64,000 bases of DNA from Combretum micranthum (Eukaryota; Streptophyta; Magnoliopsida; Myrtales; Combretaceae): NCBI GenBank assembly GCA_024138025.1, contig JAMXBD010000065.1, positions 1,471,001 to 1,535,000 of the forward strand, read 5' to 3'. This document shows, piece by piece, positions 12,173 to 24,900 of this stretch. Within the stretch, counting starts at the first letter, position 1. Each line of letters begins with the position of its first letter. The notes below the pieces were generated by a model. That model did not search any database and was not told the DNA's origin. It was given only the letters and a program-made list of their open reading frames with translations. The position numbers and the translations under genes are program-made.

Positions 12173-14796
12173 ACTCACTCAGTTTAAAATATTAATTTGA
12201 CCGATTATAAATTTTAAAAAGAAATAAAGAAATGATAGAATTGGAACGTCAATACTTGTATCATTTAAATTAAATGGATGCCAACCTATCGTCATTCTCA
12301 TTTCTTAGCAAATGTTACTAAATTATTGCGTCCACAATGCGAAGAAATTGAAAATCCACTCGAGGGTAGCAACCTCGTTCTAGCTGCTTCGTATGATGTC
12401 AACGACAACTGCTCATTTTTTGTTCAAAATATTTATGTAGCCAAACCGAACAGTAGTTCAGCATCAATCTAGGGGACCTTTCATGATGAGGCATTTCATT
12501 TTCACCCTCTAAGCATATGCAATATTCAAGAGAATTACCTCGAGTTTCGAGAATGCTTATTATGGGACAATTATAATAAAAGAAAAATTAAATTAAAAAC
12601 CGTGATCAGGGCATCCTTGTCAATGAATTACTGCCTGTGGAGACCTTTGAATTAAGTAATTGAATCGATGATGGTGAAACGTGGGACCAACCACCGGCCT
12701 ATGAGATCATGCTCATTTCTTATTTGTGACGGCACGATAACAATGAGAACTTTGTGTATGAAATCATGTAGTTGTTGTACGATAATAATGTCATGAGGAC
12801 CCAATCATGAGACTAACATTAAAAAAATGTAAATATCTGGAGGAAGCATATCGGAATTCTTGTTGGAATTCAGGGCGTATTATATATTTGTTTTCCAAAA
12901 CACGTTTCAATCTTCTGTTTGATCGAGTCACAGACCTTCTTTTCATTTCACAATTGATAAATATCATTAATATTATCCAAACTAGGGTTTATTGCTCAAC
13001 TATGTAATCAGTCTATATTATGTCCACAAATTGTTATCTGTTAGGTAGCGTTTGACTCTCAGTTTTTTTAATACATGATTAAAGAAAACTTACTGTTTCC
13101 CACTTGATTTGTATGATAAATATGGTACTGAACAAAACTTTTTTCCATGGGAATTGACAAACCTAAAAATTTTATCCCTTTTACTTGCATTCTATTATAT
13201 AGGAACAAAAAGTCTTAGAATATGATAAAAATAATATTTTTTTAATTAAATCTCATATTAAGACTAACTCTACTATGTTATTATCATCAATAAGTCTTAC
13301 CAACCACCTTCGCCATCTCTATTATTGCTACCATCATCATGACCACTACAGCTATCACCATCTTATAAGTGCATTATTACCATCTTGTCACGACCATAGT
13401 CCACTACGATACCACTTAATATAACATTAGGACCAAGCCACAATTACCATCAACATGTATTGGTGGTGTCTTGCGGTGGCTATGTAATGGTGGTAGTGAT
13501 TGTTTTCGCAACGGTAGAAATTGTGGATAGTGATGAAATAAAAAGAGATAAAACATACTTGCATATTGAGACAAAGAAGATATATAAAAAAAAAAAAAGT
13601 TTATAGATGAAACATAAAAAGAGATTAAAAAATTAATATGTAAAATGAGATAAATGAAAATCAAAAGAAATAAAGTGAGAAACGTTTAAGGTTTGTTATA
13701 AGGGAAGGGTTTAATTTTATAACTAATATGTTTCATCTATATTCATTTACTTTGTTATTTAGAGATTAGAATGCAGAAATATAATACTAATATACATTCA
13801 CCATTATCATTTAATAATTTGAATTGAAGGGGGATGATATAGGGCACCTAAAATAGGAACCTTGTATACCTAAAAGTATAATTACCATGTAGAAGCGTGT
13901 TATAAAAAGTACAAGTTCTAAAATAATATCCACTCACCCCCAGATTTTAGTGTTTGCGGTGCATGTCATTGCATTCTGACATTTGGGTTTGAAAAAACAA
14001 AAAAAAAAAAAATGAAAGAAAGAAAGGAAGAAAAGAAAGCTGGTTTTTACAAATTTAAGGATTTCTAAAAAAATTATTTTAATAAAAATTAGGATTTTTC
14101 ACAATTGGGAATTTCATAAAATAAAACAAAAGAGTAAGGTTATCAAAATTCAAAATAGGGTTTCTTAGTGCTTTAAAAAGTATCGTGAATATTTAAAAAT
14201 TGAAAAGTCATTAAAATTGAGAAATTTTGAGAAAATGAAAAGAGCAACCCACTTAAAAGTATTTTTGAAAAAAGAAAAAGAGAAAATAATACTACAATGT
14301 CTGGTACAAAGACGCCCCATTGAGAAGCCTGAAAAAATTAAAAATATAAAAAATTATTTTTTCAAGAAAAGAAAAATGAAAAGTAACTTTTTTTTTCTTT
14401 TTTATTAAATTTCCATTTTGTGTTTTGATTGGAATTTTTTTTTCTGTTTTAATTGAGTTTTTTTCTTTTCTTTTTAACACCGGTTAGTCAATTTAATGAA
14501 AGGAAAGTGAATCTTCCCTTATTTGAAAAGTTATCACTTAGTAACTCTTTAAAAGTCTTAGAAGAGTTAGTCCCCAGACTCCTATATTCCTCCCCCTTAA
14601 TTATAACCTTTTTTAATTTTTCTTTTCATTTTCTTCCCTGTCTACGACCGCTCCATAGAAAATTTTCTTAAAAACAAACAACTTTCCTTTATTTTTGCTG
14701 GGCATTTTATGTTAAATGGATGGGAATTGATGTAAACTAAAAGGATGTCTCCACAGAAAATAAAAATCTAATTTATCATACTGTAAAATAATATAA
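12173..14796. other. Intergenic DNA, nothing recognised
   Basis: Includes a 64-codon open frame at 12278-12472 that is less AT-biased than its flanks but matches no family I know. A CCA/TGG-rich patch at about 13.3-13.5 kb forms a loose inverted arrangement. A homopurine/homopyrimidine-rich part lies at about 14.0-14.7 kb. No gene can be supported. Confidence 0.45.
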
Positions 14797-15736
14797 GGGA
14801 AAGTATGTTTTTAGTGCTGAAGGTTTTTTTTTTTCTCTACTTGAGCCGTAATTTTTTTTTTCGTATTTGAGTCTTTAACCTTTGTAAAAGCTTACAAATA
14901 AGGACTTACAAAAGCTTGCAAATAAGGACTTTTTTAACATCATTAGTTTTTGCTGTTAAATTTTGACACTTCGCATATTTTTCATTCTCTGAAAATTACT
15001 AATTAAAATTTACAAAATAATTAAATTTAGATAAATTTAAAAAATAATTAAAATAGGAAAAATTCATAAGATTAATTTAAAATTGTAAGAAGAATTAAAC
15101 AAAAAATATGGAAAATTCATATCTTATTGAAAAATTTCCTTCACCAACTTATATACAATTTAGATGGTAACGAAGTAATTGTTGAAAAAAAAAATTATGG
15201 AGATATCAATTTTAGGGTTTTGTTATCGTTTGTTAGGAGAATGGGTCGATGTAATTCATTAAATTTGCTGCATGCTATTCATGATCCTCCCCCGAGATAC
15301 TCAGTTTAACATTATTTAATGGTCTACGTGCTTTGTTTCGTTGTTTAAAATCATTCTTATTGTTATGTCATTTGATTTCTCACAGATATTATAGCATTTC
15401 AAATTAAGATTATACTTGATAAATTGGTGGTGATCATTTTTATATGTATGAGCATTTTAAATTAAGAATCTTTTTTTTTTTTTGTTTTAGTTTTTATGGT
15501 TTCAAATTAATTCTTTGAATTTTTAGTTATCTTTAATTATTTTATTAAATTCATCTTAATTTAGTTATTTTATTAATTTTAATTAATAATTTCAAAGAAT
15601 GAAAATGTGTCAAATGTCAAAATTTAACGGTAAAAACTAACTGTGTTAAAAAATATAGTCCATGTTTGCAAATTTTTATTACTCAAATAGAAAATTAGTA
15701 AAACGTTGAGGGCCAAAATTGTAATTTTTCTTCCCC
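14797..15736. mobile_element. Non-autonomous element with long terminal inverted repeats
   Basis: Left arm and reverse-complemented right arm match over roughly 190 bp: GGGAAAG against GGGGAAG at the tips, then GCAAATAAGGACTTTTTT against GCAAACATGGACTATATT, TTAGTTTTTGCTGTTAAA against TTAGTTTTTACCGTTAAA, and a TTTTCATTCT block in both. The roughly 500-bp interior is non-coding. Arms of this length suggest a Mutator-like element, but I found no convincing 9-bp target duplication. Confidence 0.6.
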
Positions 15737-16643
15737 AATTTAAACCAAAGTGGAAGTGTTGTACTCAAATAAAACTTAGTATGACCAAAACGGCTTATGG
15801 AGCACTTATTCCTGAAGAACCAATAAAAGAACCTCATGTTTAGTCTTGTTTAAAGAGATATTAATACTTTACGTGCACATTTTTGGTTCATCACGATTAA
15901 ATCCTTAATTAGACATAACCTTATTCTAAGTGCAAAAATATATGGCTGCTGCTCCGACATAAACTTGCAGTTGCTCAATAAATTTACCATTCTAAGTTTA
16001 TTTTGTCCTTAAATTAGTGAGCCCATGTTTGGTTGATACATCAAGGTCAGCATTTAAGGTGTAGACCTTAGCTATAGGGTAGTTTTCGATTAGGTGAAGG
16101 TGCATGAATGCTACCCCATAGACCTAACGTATCAAAGTACTGTCATTAGTTAGCCTAGATTTTTAAATTGGCTTTTCCCCAAGCTTGTGGAGGATAAGGA
16201 CAATGATGGAATACTTTAGTAGCAGAAAACAGGGATGATGATGGAGAATCGTGTTTCCAAAAAAGCTTAACGAATAATATATAGTGGGATAGAAAAAGCA
16301 GCTAGGAAGGCAAAAATATCTTAGCGAGTGCCCATGGCAAGGCACACTAGAAATCATTGTGGTATAACTTTTGAGCAAGTGATACTTGGTCATGATAGGG
16401 ATGGCAATTTAATTTGTATGTAGTGTGTAATGGAATTAATCCTATTTCTAAATTATTGGGGGTTTAATTTAATATTTAATCTAGTGCAATTTAATTGTAA
16501 TTGGATCAAACATGAATCACTCAAGTGTTTTATTAAATGAAGCTCAAGTTCAAGTCATTTAGTCTCTCTTCTCCCTTCCTCTCTCTCTCTATCTGTAGAG
16601 AGGGCTTGAGAGTGACCCGCCCTTTGATTGCAGTTTGTTATAC
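15737..16643. other. Intergenic DNA, nothing recognised
   Basis: Moderately complex sequence, including a short TC-rich run near 16.58 kb. Short frames, such as 16163-16393 on the minus strand, have no recognisable motif. Confidence 0.45.
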
Positions 16644-17001
16644 GGTAAATTATATAGAAAGATATTAACAATTAGAGGTAAGTTCATTTAAAATATCAAC
16701 GTTTTAAATGGTTAAAAAAATCAATATTTAGAGATTAATATATTTAAGGTATTAACGTTTCAAATAGTTAAAAAGAGGTATCAATATTTTACAAAATGAG
16801 TTAAATAAGGTATTAATATTTAACCATTAAAACTTAACTTAAAATTAATCTAAACATTAATACCTTAAATGAACTTTACAAAAGGTTGACATCTCATTTG
16901 ATTTACCTTGCACAACGTTAATTCCTTTTTTCAATCACTTAAAATGTTGAAATCTTAAATAAACTTACCCTCAAATGTTGGTATCTTCTAGCGCATTTAC
17001 C
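16644..17001. mobile_element. MITE, 'GGTAAATT' family, copy 2
   Basis: Begins GGTAAATTATATAG and ends GCGCATTTACC (inverse GGTAAATGCGC). The inner blocks (AGAGGTAAGTTCATTTAAA, and CTTACCCTCAAATGTTGGTA near the end) are shared with copies 1 and 3. Non-coding, 358 bp. It lies about 0.6 kb upstream of the Athila-like 5' LTR. Confidence 0.65.
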
Positions 17002-17620
17002 TGTTTGTTTTAACTTCTTTTTTCTCTTTCTTCACTTTTTTCTTTCCACTTTTGCCGGTTTGTTATTACAAAAATCACAAAATATTTTACATTTTAGTTG
17101 AGTTTTTGAAGTGCTTCATTCATGACATTTTTAAGCATTTTACAATTACTTATCTTCATCAAACTATTGATCATGATGATGTATTTTCAGTATGAGTCAT
17201 CCCTTTGTTTTGTTATCTAAGTCTTTATCCATGTATGTTGGATACCGGCTCTTTGGTTTTGCCTATGTTTATTTTGTTTTGTATTCTCGTGTCCTTGCCT
17301 AGTCACTAAGTCCTTTTTGTGTTAATTATCACCCTCTCTTGTATATCTATCTATATCCATCTCAGCTGTGCATTTGATTTGTTTGGGTCTATACCATCTT
17401 TGTGTCCTTAATTTCGTTGTTTTTGGCTCTTTTTGCTTGTTTTTTCTTGTGTTGTTTAGTTTTCTCTTGATAGTGTTACTTTCCTTTGCACTTAATGAAA
17501 ATTTCCATTTGATCCTTTATTATAAGTGCTAAATGTATTGAATATGGTTATTTTGGTAACTAGTATATTATGAAAAATAACACTTAAATTACTTTTAATT
17601 TAATTTCAGGCTTTCAAAAT
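17002..17620. other. Spacer between MITE copy 2 and the Athila-like LTR
   Basis: T-rich sequence without a recognised feature. Since the outer edge of the LTR cannot be fixed, part of this stretch may belong to the retrotransposon. Confidence 0.4.
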
Positions 17621-18977
17621 GTCGATACAAGAAAATGAAGAATTTGATCAAGCATTCATTTTGGAAGTAATTTGATCAACAAATAAAGGATTTGTAAAGG
17701 TGACACAAGTAGGGCACAACAATGTCAAAACTACGTCAAAACAGCAAAGAAAATAAGGAAAACGTTTGATACAATAGGTGACGGGCCGTGTCACATGCTG
17801 TGTTATATTCATAAATTGCCACAGAGCTACACAATATGTGACACAACACAGTCCATGTGCTGTTGTATTTAGCACCCATCATATTAAAAAAAATCAAAAT
17901 TTCAAAGGGCAAAGTCACTTATTTTAGCAAAGAAAAAATATTTTAAGATAACTTAGGAAAGCTCCAAGGACCCAAATCCTCTTGCTCATTAATTATTTGC
18001 TTTCTTAAATCAAATCTTCTTTCCCATTTTAAAGATCCAACTTTAAAGGAAGACAACATTTCACTTCAAAGGCAGCAACTTTCCTACTATAAAAGAGGGA
18101 AACATCCAATCTCAAGCATGAGGGAGTTCTATACATAGGATAAATCAGAACTTTTCAAGCATCATCCACATTTTATGAAATTCTTCTCAAGTTCAAGCAA
18201 TTGAAGATATAGACTTCAACCATCTTGTAAGATTTCATTATAACAAGAGGTTAATTGTTTAATTCAATGTTTGAATTTACTCCTATTATGTTCTTATCAT
18301 TGATTATATGGAGGACTACACTTTTTGTCTAGATTTTGATGAACCTAAGGTTTTCCATGTGATATGTTTATCTTGTTTTGAAATTATTGATTTTTGTATA
18401 TATAATCTTATTACTTTTATTGTTATCTTCAATTGATAATCCAGAATATTAGAAGAAGTTGCATGCAATCTTATATAAAAAACAACAAAAATCTTTAGGA
18501 TTAGGGTCAAACCTAATATTAGAAATTCTTTATCAATATTGTTGTTCTAAAGGTTCCAACTAAAATGACATTTCAATTAATCAACCTAGAATTAGAATTT
18601 GATAATCTTAACAGAGTTATCAAACCATCTTAAAAATTTGTATGCTCAAGAATAATCATAATAAAAATGGAGTTATCTTGCATGAAATCACATAGATTCT
18701 TAGTGGGGATTCAAGGTCTTGGCACTTCTCATAATTTGATAAATCTTATTTAAAATTTGATTTGCGATTGATACTTTGCTAATTTGATATTTATTAGTTA
18801 CTTCATAAACTTGAATTTTATTGGCTAGATCTTAGGAAAAGGGTAAGTACTAATTCTTGTTGGCCCTGTGGAACAATACTTATTCTTAATCCATATGCTA
18901 CAATATTGGTAGGTACGTTTACCTTGTGATCAAAGTTGGAACTAAGTGTGAGATTTTTAACTTGTTATTCATTACCA
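17620..18977 (+). mobile_element. 5' LTR of an Athila-like Ty3/gypsy element
   Basis: Its last roughly 490 bp (about 18490-18977) are repeated with divergence at 30165-30649. Shared phrases include GATTTTTAACTTGTTATT, TTACTTCATAAACTTGAATTT and ACATTTCAATTAATCAACC. It is followed within 20 bp by a tRNA-Asp-type primer site, which fixes this side as an LTR end. The upstream part carries GTGT/ACAC-rich 'gggccgtgtcac'-type phrases typical of Athila LTRs in my experience. The outer edge is approximate because the 3' copy is truncated. Confidence 0.7.
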
Positions 18978-18993
18978 ATCTAAATTAAGTTTT

Positions 18994-19011
18994 TGGCACT
19001 GTTGCCAATGA
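18994..19011 (+). other. Decayed primer-binding site (tRNA-Asp type)
   Basis: TGGCACTGTTGCCAATGA matches the canonical Athila/Tat primer site TGGCGCCGTTGCCGGGGA at 13 of 18 positions. Four of the five changes are C-to-T or G-to-A transitions, as expected from decay of methylated cytosines. It sits just inside the 5' LTR and supports the lineage call. Confidence 0.75.
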
Positions 19012-19143
19012 TTGGTGGTATTAGGAAAACAAATATTCTATTGATTTAATCATTCTTTTTATCTTTACTTATTTGTTCCTCTCTTACGAAGCTAAAAATA
19101 TAAAAAAAATAGATATTCCTACTCTAAAAAAAATTATATAACT

Positions 19144-20517
19144 TGTATATAGCAGTGAGTAGGATCGTACCCACAAGGATTGGTAAACTTTATTTCTATT
19201 AGAAGAATAGATTAAGAAAAGAAGGGGAGAGGAGGGGAAGGGGAAATGTGTGTGGGGGTGGGTTTTGTGAAATCAAAGAAACTAATTGTATCATAAGCAA
19301 GTAAACAAAATTCAAGAATTAATTTAATATCAAGATGTTCCTAACCAAAGATATCATTATAGCTCAGCTCACAGAATTGATCATTGATACAAAGATTTAT
19401 GTTCTTTATCTTGAATAAATTGGTTATGGCCATTAATAAGCTCTAACAATCTAACTCTCCTTACTTTTTTGATAATCAAAGCAAGCTATTTGATTATTTC
19501 CCTTATTGATTAAATAGCACTAAACAAGCTCTTTGAGTTTAATTCATCAATAGCATGAATAACAAGAGAGATTACCAATTCAAGCTAACAAATCATAAGA
19601 TGATCTATTTAGACTAGATTATATATCTTTATAATACAAACCAATTTTCTATCTATAATCAATCATGTTGTTGTGCCACACAGATTAGAACAATTGAACA
19701 ATTATAGATTCAACGTTCTAAATAGCAGTATATTATCTTGCTAACTAAACAAAGGGACCCTATTGTGTATCAATCAAGTAAAATAATAATATCAAAACAA
19801 TAAAAGACATATAAATACCCAAAATAAGATCAGAACAAAGATAAATCAATTATATCTCATAATTCTTGTAGAACCAAAACTTGTAACAATCCTTCGGCCA
19901 GAAATTGGAATTTAGCCACTCATCTCCATGAAAATCTCTCTCTTTTTAGAGTTTGGAATTGTCTAAGAATGAAAAGAATTTGATCTCGCTCGACAACAAC
20001 ATATCAAGGACTAATTATAGGAAAAATTAGAGAAAAATGATCCAATAGCGACAGAGGCCGGTAGTTTCTTCCTATATGTCACCGACTTATATGACCGACT
20101 TTGAAGTTTGAATTTAAATCTAAGAAGAGATGGCAGCCAGCTTCAACATTTACACTGCTAGCATAGGTGTATGCCAGCTTCAACACTGACGACATAAATC
20201 CATGATTTGCTGATGTACAAGTCTGTTTCAAAGGCTAATGAATTATGTTGTTTAGGCTGGTAGCGTTGGCTTTAATCTGATGAAGGATGCCTTTGTTCTA
20301 ATAAAGGTCGATGGCCTTAATTTATGAATGGTTGGCTTACTTTGTTCCTTATCTCCATATTTGCACAAGTCTTCTCCAATTTGCTTGTTTTTGCATTATA
20401 AGTCCTTTAAGACCTAAAATATGAACATAAACATACTTAAGTATCAATTCCTCATGATTTCAATAATAATTAAGCATGATTTGTTCAATGAAAAGTAAGT
20501 ATAATATGAGTTTATCA
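19144..20517 (-). mobile_element. LTR-like insertion (minus orientation) in the Athila-like leader
   Basis: On the minus strand the block begins TGATAAACTCATATTATAC and ends CACTGCTATATACA, i.e. TG...CA. The minus-strand 3' part contains GGTACGATCCTACTCACTG, a phrase I associate with Athila/Tat LTR ends. It separates the primer site from the gag start by about 1.4 kb. The immediate flanks (TAACT and AAGAC) are not a clean 5-bp duplication, so the ends or the solo-LTR reading may be slightly off. Confidence 0.45.
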
Positions 20518-20552
20518 AAGACCTGCTAACTCTATGTTTTCCTTTTGAGGCC

Positions 20553-21986
20553 ATGATAAGGAGTAATCTCTAGGAATTAGTTGAATTTGAACTAAAGATT
20601 GAAAGATAGTACAGAGCAAACCGAAGGAGACGAGCTTAAGAACCAGTTGTGACAAGCTCAACCCAATTTTGCAGAGACCATGATGGACAACAGCAGTAGC
20701 AACAGCAATGATGACATTAAGATCGTGTTAGATTATTCAAGGCCAACATTGGAGAGAACCTATTCTAGCATCCTTTAGCCAGCTATCACAACTCATAACT
20801 TTGAGAAAGCCAAACATCATTTAGATGGTCTAGCAATGGGTGTAGTTCAACGCCTTACAAGACGAGGATCCTAACACTCACCTGCAAATTTTATAAAAAG
20901 TTGTAATATCTTCAAGTTAGATACTATCAAACTTCAACTTTTCTCCTTTTCTTTTAAAGGTGGAGCAAAACAGTGGTTGAATTCTCTACCAAAGAATTCA
21001 ATCAACACTTGGCAAGCGATGGCAAAAAAATTTCTTGATAAATATTTTCGACCTACCAAAACCTCAAAGCTCTGTTGTGATATTTTCTCTTACGCTCAAT
21101 ATGAATCTAAAACTCTCTATAATATGTGGGAGAGGTTTACAGAATTATTGAGGATACATCCACATTGTCGCATACCTCCATGGCTACAAGTGCAAACATA
21201 CTATAATGGTTTAAATTAATTCGGCACATTCAATAGTAGAAAGCCAGAAGAGTGTTTACAATTGTTTGAAGACATAGCGACTAACAACTATCAATAGTTT
21301 AACGCTATATCTAAACATAAAGTACTTAGAATTTATGATATTGACATGGCCATCCTAGCTACTCAAATTAAAACTTTGAATAAAAACATTGATGGGTCGG
21401 TAGTTAACTAGCAACTCAATTTTGTAGACTTTGTTGTTAGTTTTGCAAGAACAAAACAAATGGATCGAGCTCACTACCTTGACAACTCCATCAAGCAGCC
21501 GAATAACTCCTACAACAACACATATAATTTACAGTGGAGAAATCATCCAAACTTCTTATGGAGCAATACAAATGCTCCAAGAGACAATCTACCTCAAGCA
21601 TCACAAAATCCCAAGCCACAAGAGAAGAGAGCAAATTTTGAAGAGTTGTCGACTAAATTTATTTAGGTTTCAAGAGCACATCACCAGGTTACTGAAGAAG
21701 CTCTAAGGAACCACAAGGCTACTCCTCGCAACTTGGAAACTCAAGTATGTCAAATTGTCAAGCTATTGTCGGAAAGATAACAAGGATCATTGTAAGGAAA
21801 CATTAAGCAAAATCCCAAAGAACATGTGCATGTAGTGATTCTTAAGAGTGGTGAAGAAGTACAATATAAACCATACGAGAAAGAAAAGATTGGGAAAAAA
21901 GTTGTTGAGAAGGAGCAATGTAAGCTAGAAAATTGAAGATAAGGAAAGGAATTCACAGACACTACCTCGCTTTTTTAAAGAGAAAT
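20553..21986 (+). pseudogene. Athila-like gag pseudogene
   Basis: The start reads MIRSNL*ELVEFE, close to the conserved start of Athila gag. The Retrotrans_gag core follows at about 20960-21220, with KQWLNSLPKNSINTW, FLDKYFRPTKTSKL and WERFTELLRIHPH blocks. Downstream are the NTYNLQWRNHPNF block (about 21513-21551) and NPKEHVHVVILKSGEE (about 21812-21860), both typical of Athila polyproteins. Several in-frame stops and frameshifts make it non-functional. The coding trace ends at 21986 (PRFFKEKL), where the Tekay-type LTR begins, and resumes with the protease at about 29465. Confidence 0.88.
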
Positions 21987-24900
21987 TGTAATCACTCAAA
22001 TTTACAAAACTCGAATATAATAATCGTTAAGTCAATAATCTAAAGAAAAAAAAGTTTAAAAGGTTTTAAAAAAAGTCACAAGAATCTCCCCTGATTTTTC
22101 ACAATCTAAGAATATTAAAATACAAATAATTTAATTGTCATTTAAGAAATTAAATTGTTATAAATAAAATTTCAAGATACAATATTTCCATAACTTCTCA
22201 ATAATACCCCAAAAATATAAAAAGGATAAAAGTCGATATGTATACATAAATAAATGAAAATGAGATTTTAACAAGATGATAGTGATAATAAAAGTTACAA
22301 AATATAACATTCTTGATAATTAAAGAAATGAATGATGAGTAAATAAATAATTATAAAGAAATGGTGCTAAACTTAATAACTCAAATCTCAAGATGTTTCA
22401 TGAAAACGAAATTGACAAGAAACACCAAACCAATATAATAAAAGAATAAAACAATGTAATCAAATAAAATATTCAATAGAAACATAAAAATAATTGCAAA
22501 ATAATATCGGGTTTCAATACATTTTATAATAACGAAAAAACAACAAGAAACATCAAACAGACATGATAATAAATACAGATATGCAATATATAAACTCAAT
22601 AAATAATATATTACTAAATAATTCAAAGTTCTTTTAATTTGAATTATTAAATTCTTTACAATCATCAATTTGAAACTCATCTTCTTTCAATTTACAAATG
22701 GCTCAAATCTCTCAAATTTAATTACTAAAATTTACAAAATGCTCTAATTTAGAAATTTCAACCTAAATCCTATCCCTTTAATCCTCAAAAATTTTGAATA
22801 TCAGTTTTTAAATCCAAACTCAAACTAAATATCGAATTTCTACGAATTAAACTCGTAAGCTAGACTTTTGATTCAAGTAATAAACTTCTGTTTTATAAAT
22901 CCTCATATTTCTTTTTAATCGTTTTCTAAACTTAAGATAATCATTTGAAAGATTTAAGTCATATCCGTTACCACAAATGTCCTTCAACTGTCTATATATG
23001 CCCATTCTTTTTCCTTCCTTTTCGTTGCTTTTTGCTACAACTTTTTCCTCCCTTTTCTTCTTCTTTTTCTTTTCTCTTTTCTTCTCTTCCTTCTACTTTT
23101 TCTTCTACTTCTTCTTCATAGAGTTTAAATCTCAAAATTCAACAAGATTAAAGATTGAAGCTGGGAAATAAGATAGGAGTTGGAAATCAAGTTAGAAGAA
23201 ACTAAATCAACTGAAAAAAAAAATAAAAAATAAAAGAAGAAGAAGAAGTAGTAGTAGTAAAGAAGTTTAAGTAGTTTGAGGTGACTAAACAAGTAAGTTA
23301 GTGCTTTTCTTTAAATTAAATGTTGAGAATACATAGAAGTGTTGAATTGGAACTAAACATAAGTAGAGTTTATGATAAAATTAGTAGGTTAGTAAAATAT
23401 GAACTTGTATTTAAAAACCTAAGTTATATAAGCATGTGTAGAACTAAGAAGTGAAATGTTATGATTTGAACAAATTAGTGTTAAATAGATGTAGAAATCA
23501 TGATAACATGGATAGATTATTAATATGCACATATTCATGTCAAAACCTAAATATGAACATATTTATATAAGTTAGGTGTTTGATAAAATAGAGATATGAT
23601 TAAAGATGTTAGATGGACATAACATGGGTTTGTATGTTGCTTAAGGAATGCTTTTTTTTTTCCTCTCTCTCTCTTTTGTAATCAAAGTGTAAAACAAGTA
23701 AACTAGTAGTTACAATTAGGAAAATGGACGAAGGTAAAACATAAAAGTGGATACCATGTGCCTCACAAGCATGATACGACCCATAATACAAGAAGAAATA
23801 AATGAAAAAGAGCAATCATAGGCATAACCAAGCGAGCAATCTCCATTAATGATTTTCTCACTTCCAATCACAAGCATGATTAAAGCCGCAACCTAAGTCA
23901 CGTTCATATCACAACCTAGATCATGGTTGTGATGAGAGGCGTAACATCCTCTATTTTCTTCTATAATGTGAGAAGCCCTTGATCACGGGCGTGATGGTGC
24001 CCATGATGTCTAGTACAATTCATAAAAAAAAAAAAAAAAGAGATAAGATAAAATAGATAAATAATGAATGATAGATATGATATGTTGGTATTTGTATAAT
24101 TAGGAATAATTAAGAATGGATTTAAGTTAAGTTAGAATGTAATTGAAGCCACAGAGTAAACTAATAGAATAGACTTAATAGCTATAGTTGATTTGAATTA
24201 AATGATTAGTCATATAATAAACTCCTAAATATAAATTTTACTTAGTTAATAAATTTAAGTCAAATTCGACTTAATAGATTTAGTGGACTAAAATGAATTA
24301 TACTAATTAAAGTCTTATAAGATATAACAATGTTTTGATAGAACAAGTGAATATGACTTAGTAACGAGATTAAATAATTAATTCTATACAACTTGACTAA
24401 GTTAGGATATGTTTACACTAATGTAACAAGAAATGTAAAGTAAATTAATAGATTTAAATTAGTAAGAATCTTAGATATAAAACGAATTGGCTAATGAATT
24501 TAAGCTCAACTTGGTTTAATGAATTTTAATGAACTAAAATGAATTAGATTAATTAAGTCAATTCAACTCGGTTAAGTTAAGTTAATTAGGTTTGATAACT
24601 TGTAATTGGCTTAGATTAATATATCAGACTAAACCATAAATAATAAGTTAGTAAATTATTAAAATACTTATAAAAATGATATAGAATAGTAGCATCTTTA
24701 TAATAAATGATTATAAACAAAGGAAAAGAAATAATTTGATAAACAATGAAGGATATCCATATCTTGGTAGGGCGATTTCTGCAGCCATGGCGAGGTTCCT
24801 ACTGAGTGACTGATCAAATAGATTTTAATATAAGTCTATGCTTAGATCAAATGTAAAATAATGAATTAAAAATGGGTTTGAATACTAAAATGTAATAAAA

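Noticed and set aside
12278..12472. A 64-codon open frame with relatively balanced base use.
   Set aside because: No recognisable domain, no clear splice partners or promoter, and the length is within chance expectation.
13300..13540. CCA-rich then TGG-rich patches that look like an inverted repeat.
   Set aside because: The match is only compositional (CCAC against GTGG); no stable ordered pairing over more than about 10 bases.
22381..22680. A 99-codon hydrophobic minus-strand frame.
   Set aside because: It lies within the Tekay-type LTR and consists of Phe/Ile/Leu/Tyr codons expected from translating AT-rich DNA; not a membrane-protein gene.
23050..23270. A TTC-rich tract followed by a GAA/GTA-rich tract, suggesting a hairpin.
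   Set aside because: Simple-sequence tracts inside an LTR; the pairing is low-complexity and not evidence of a functional structure.
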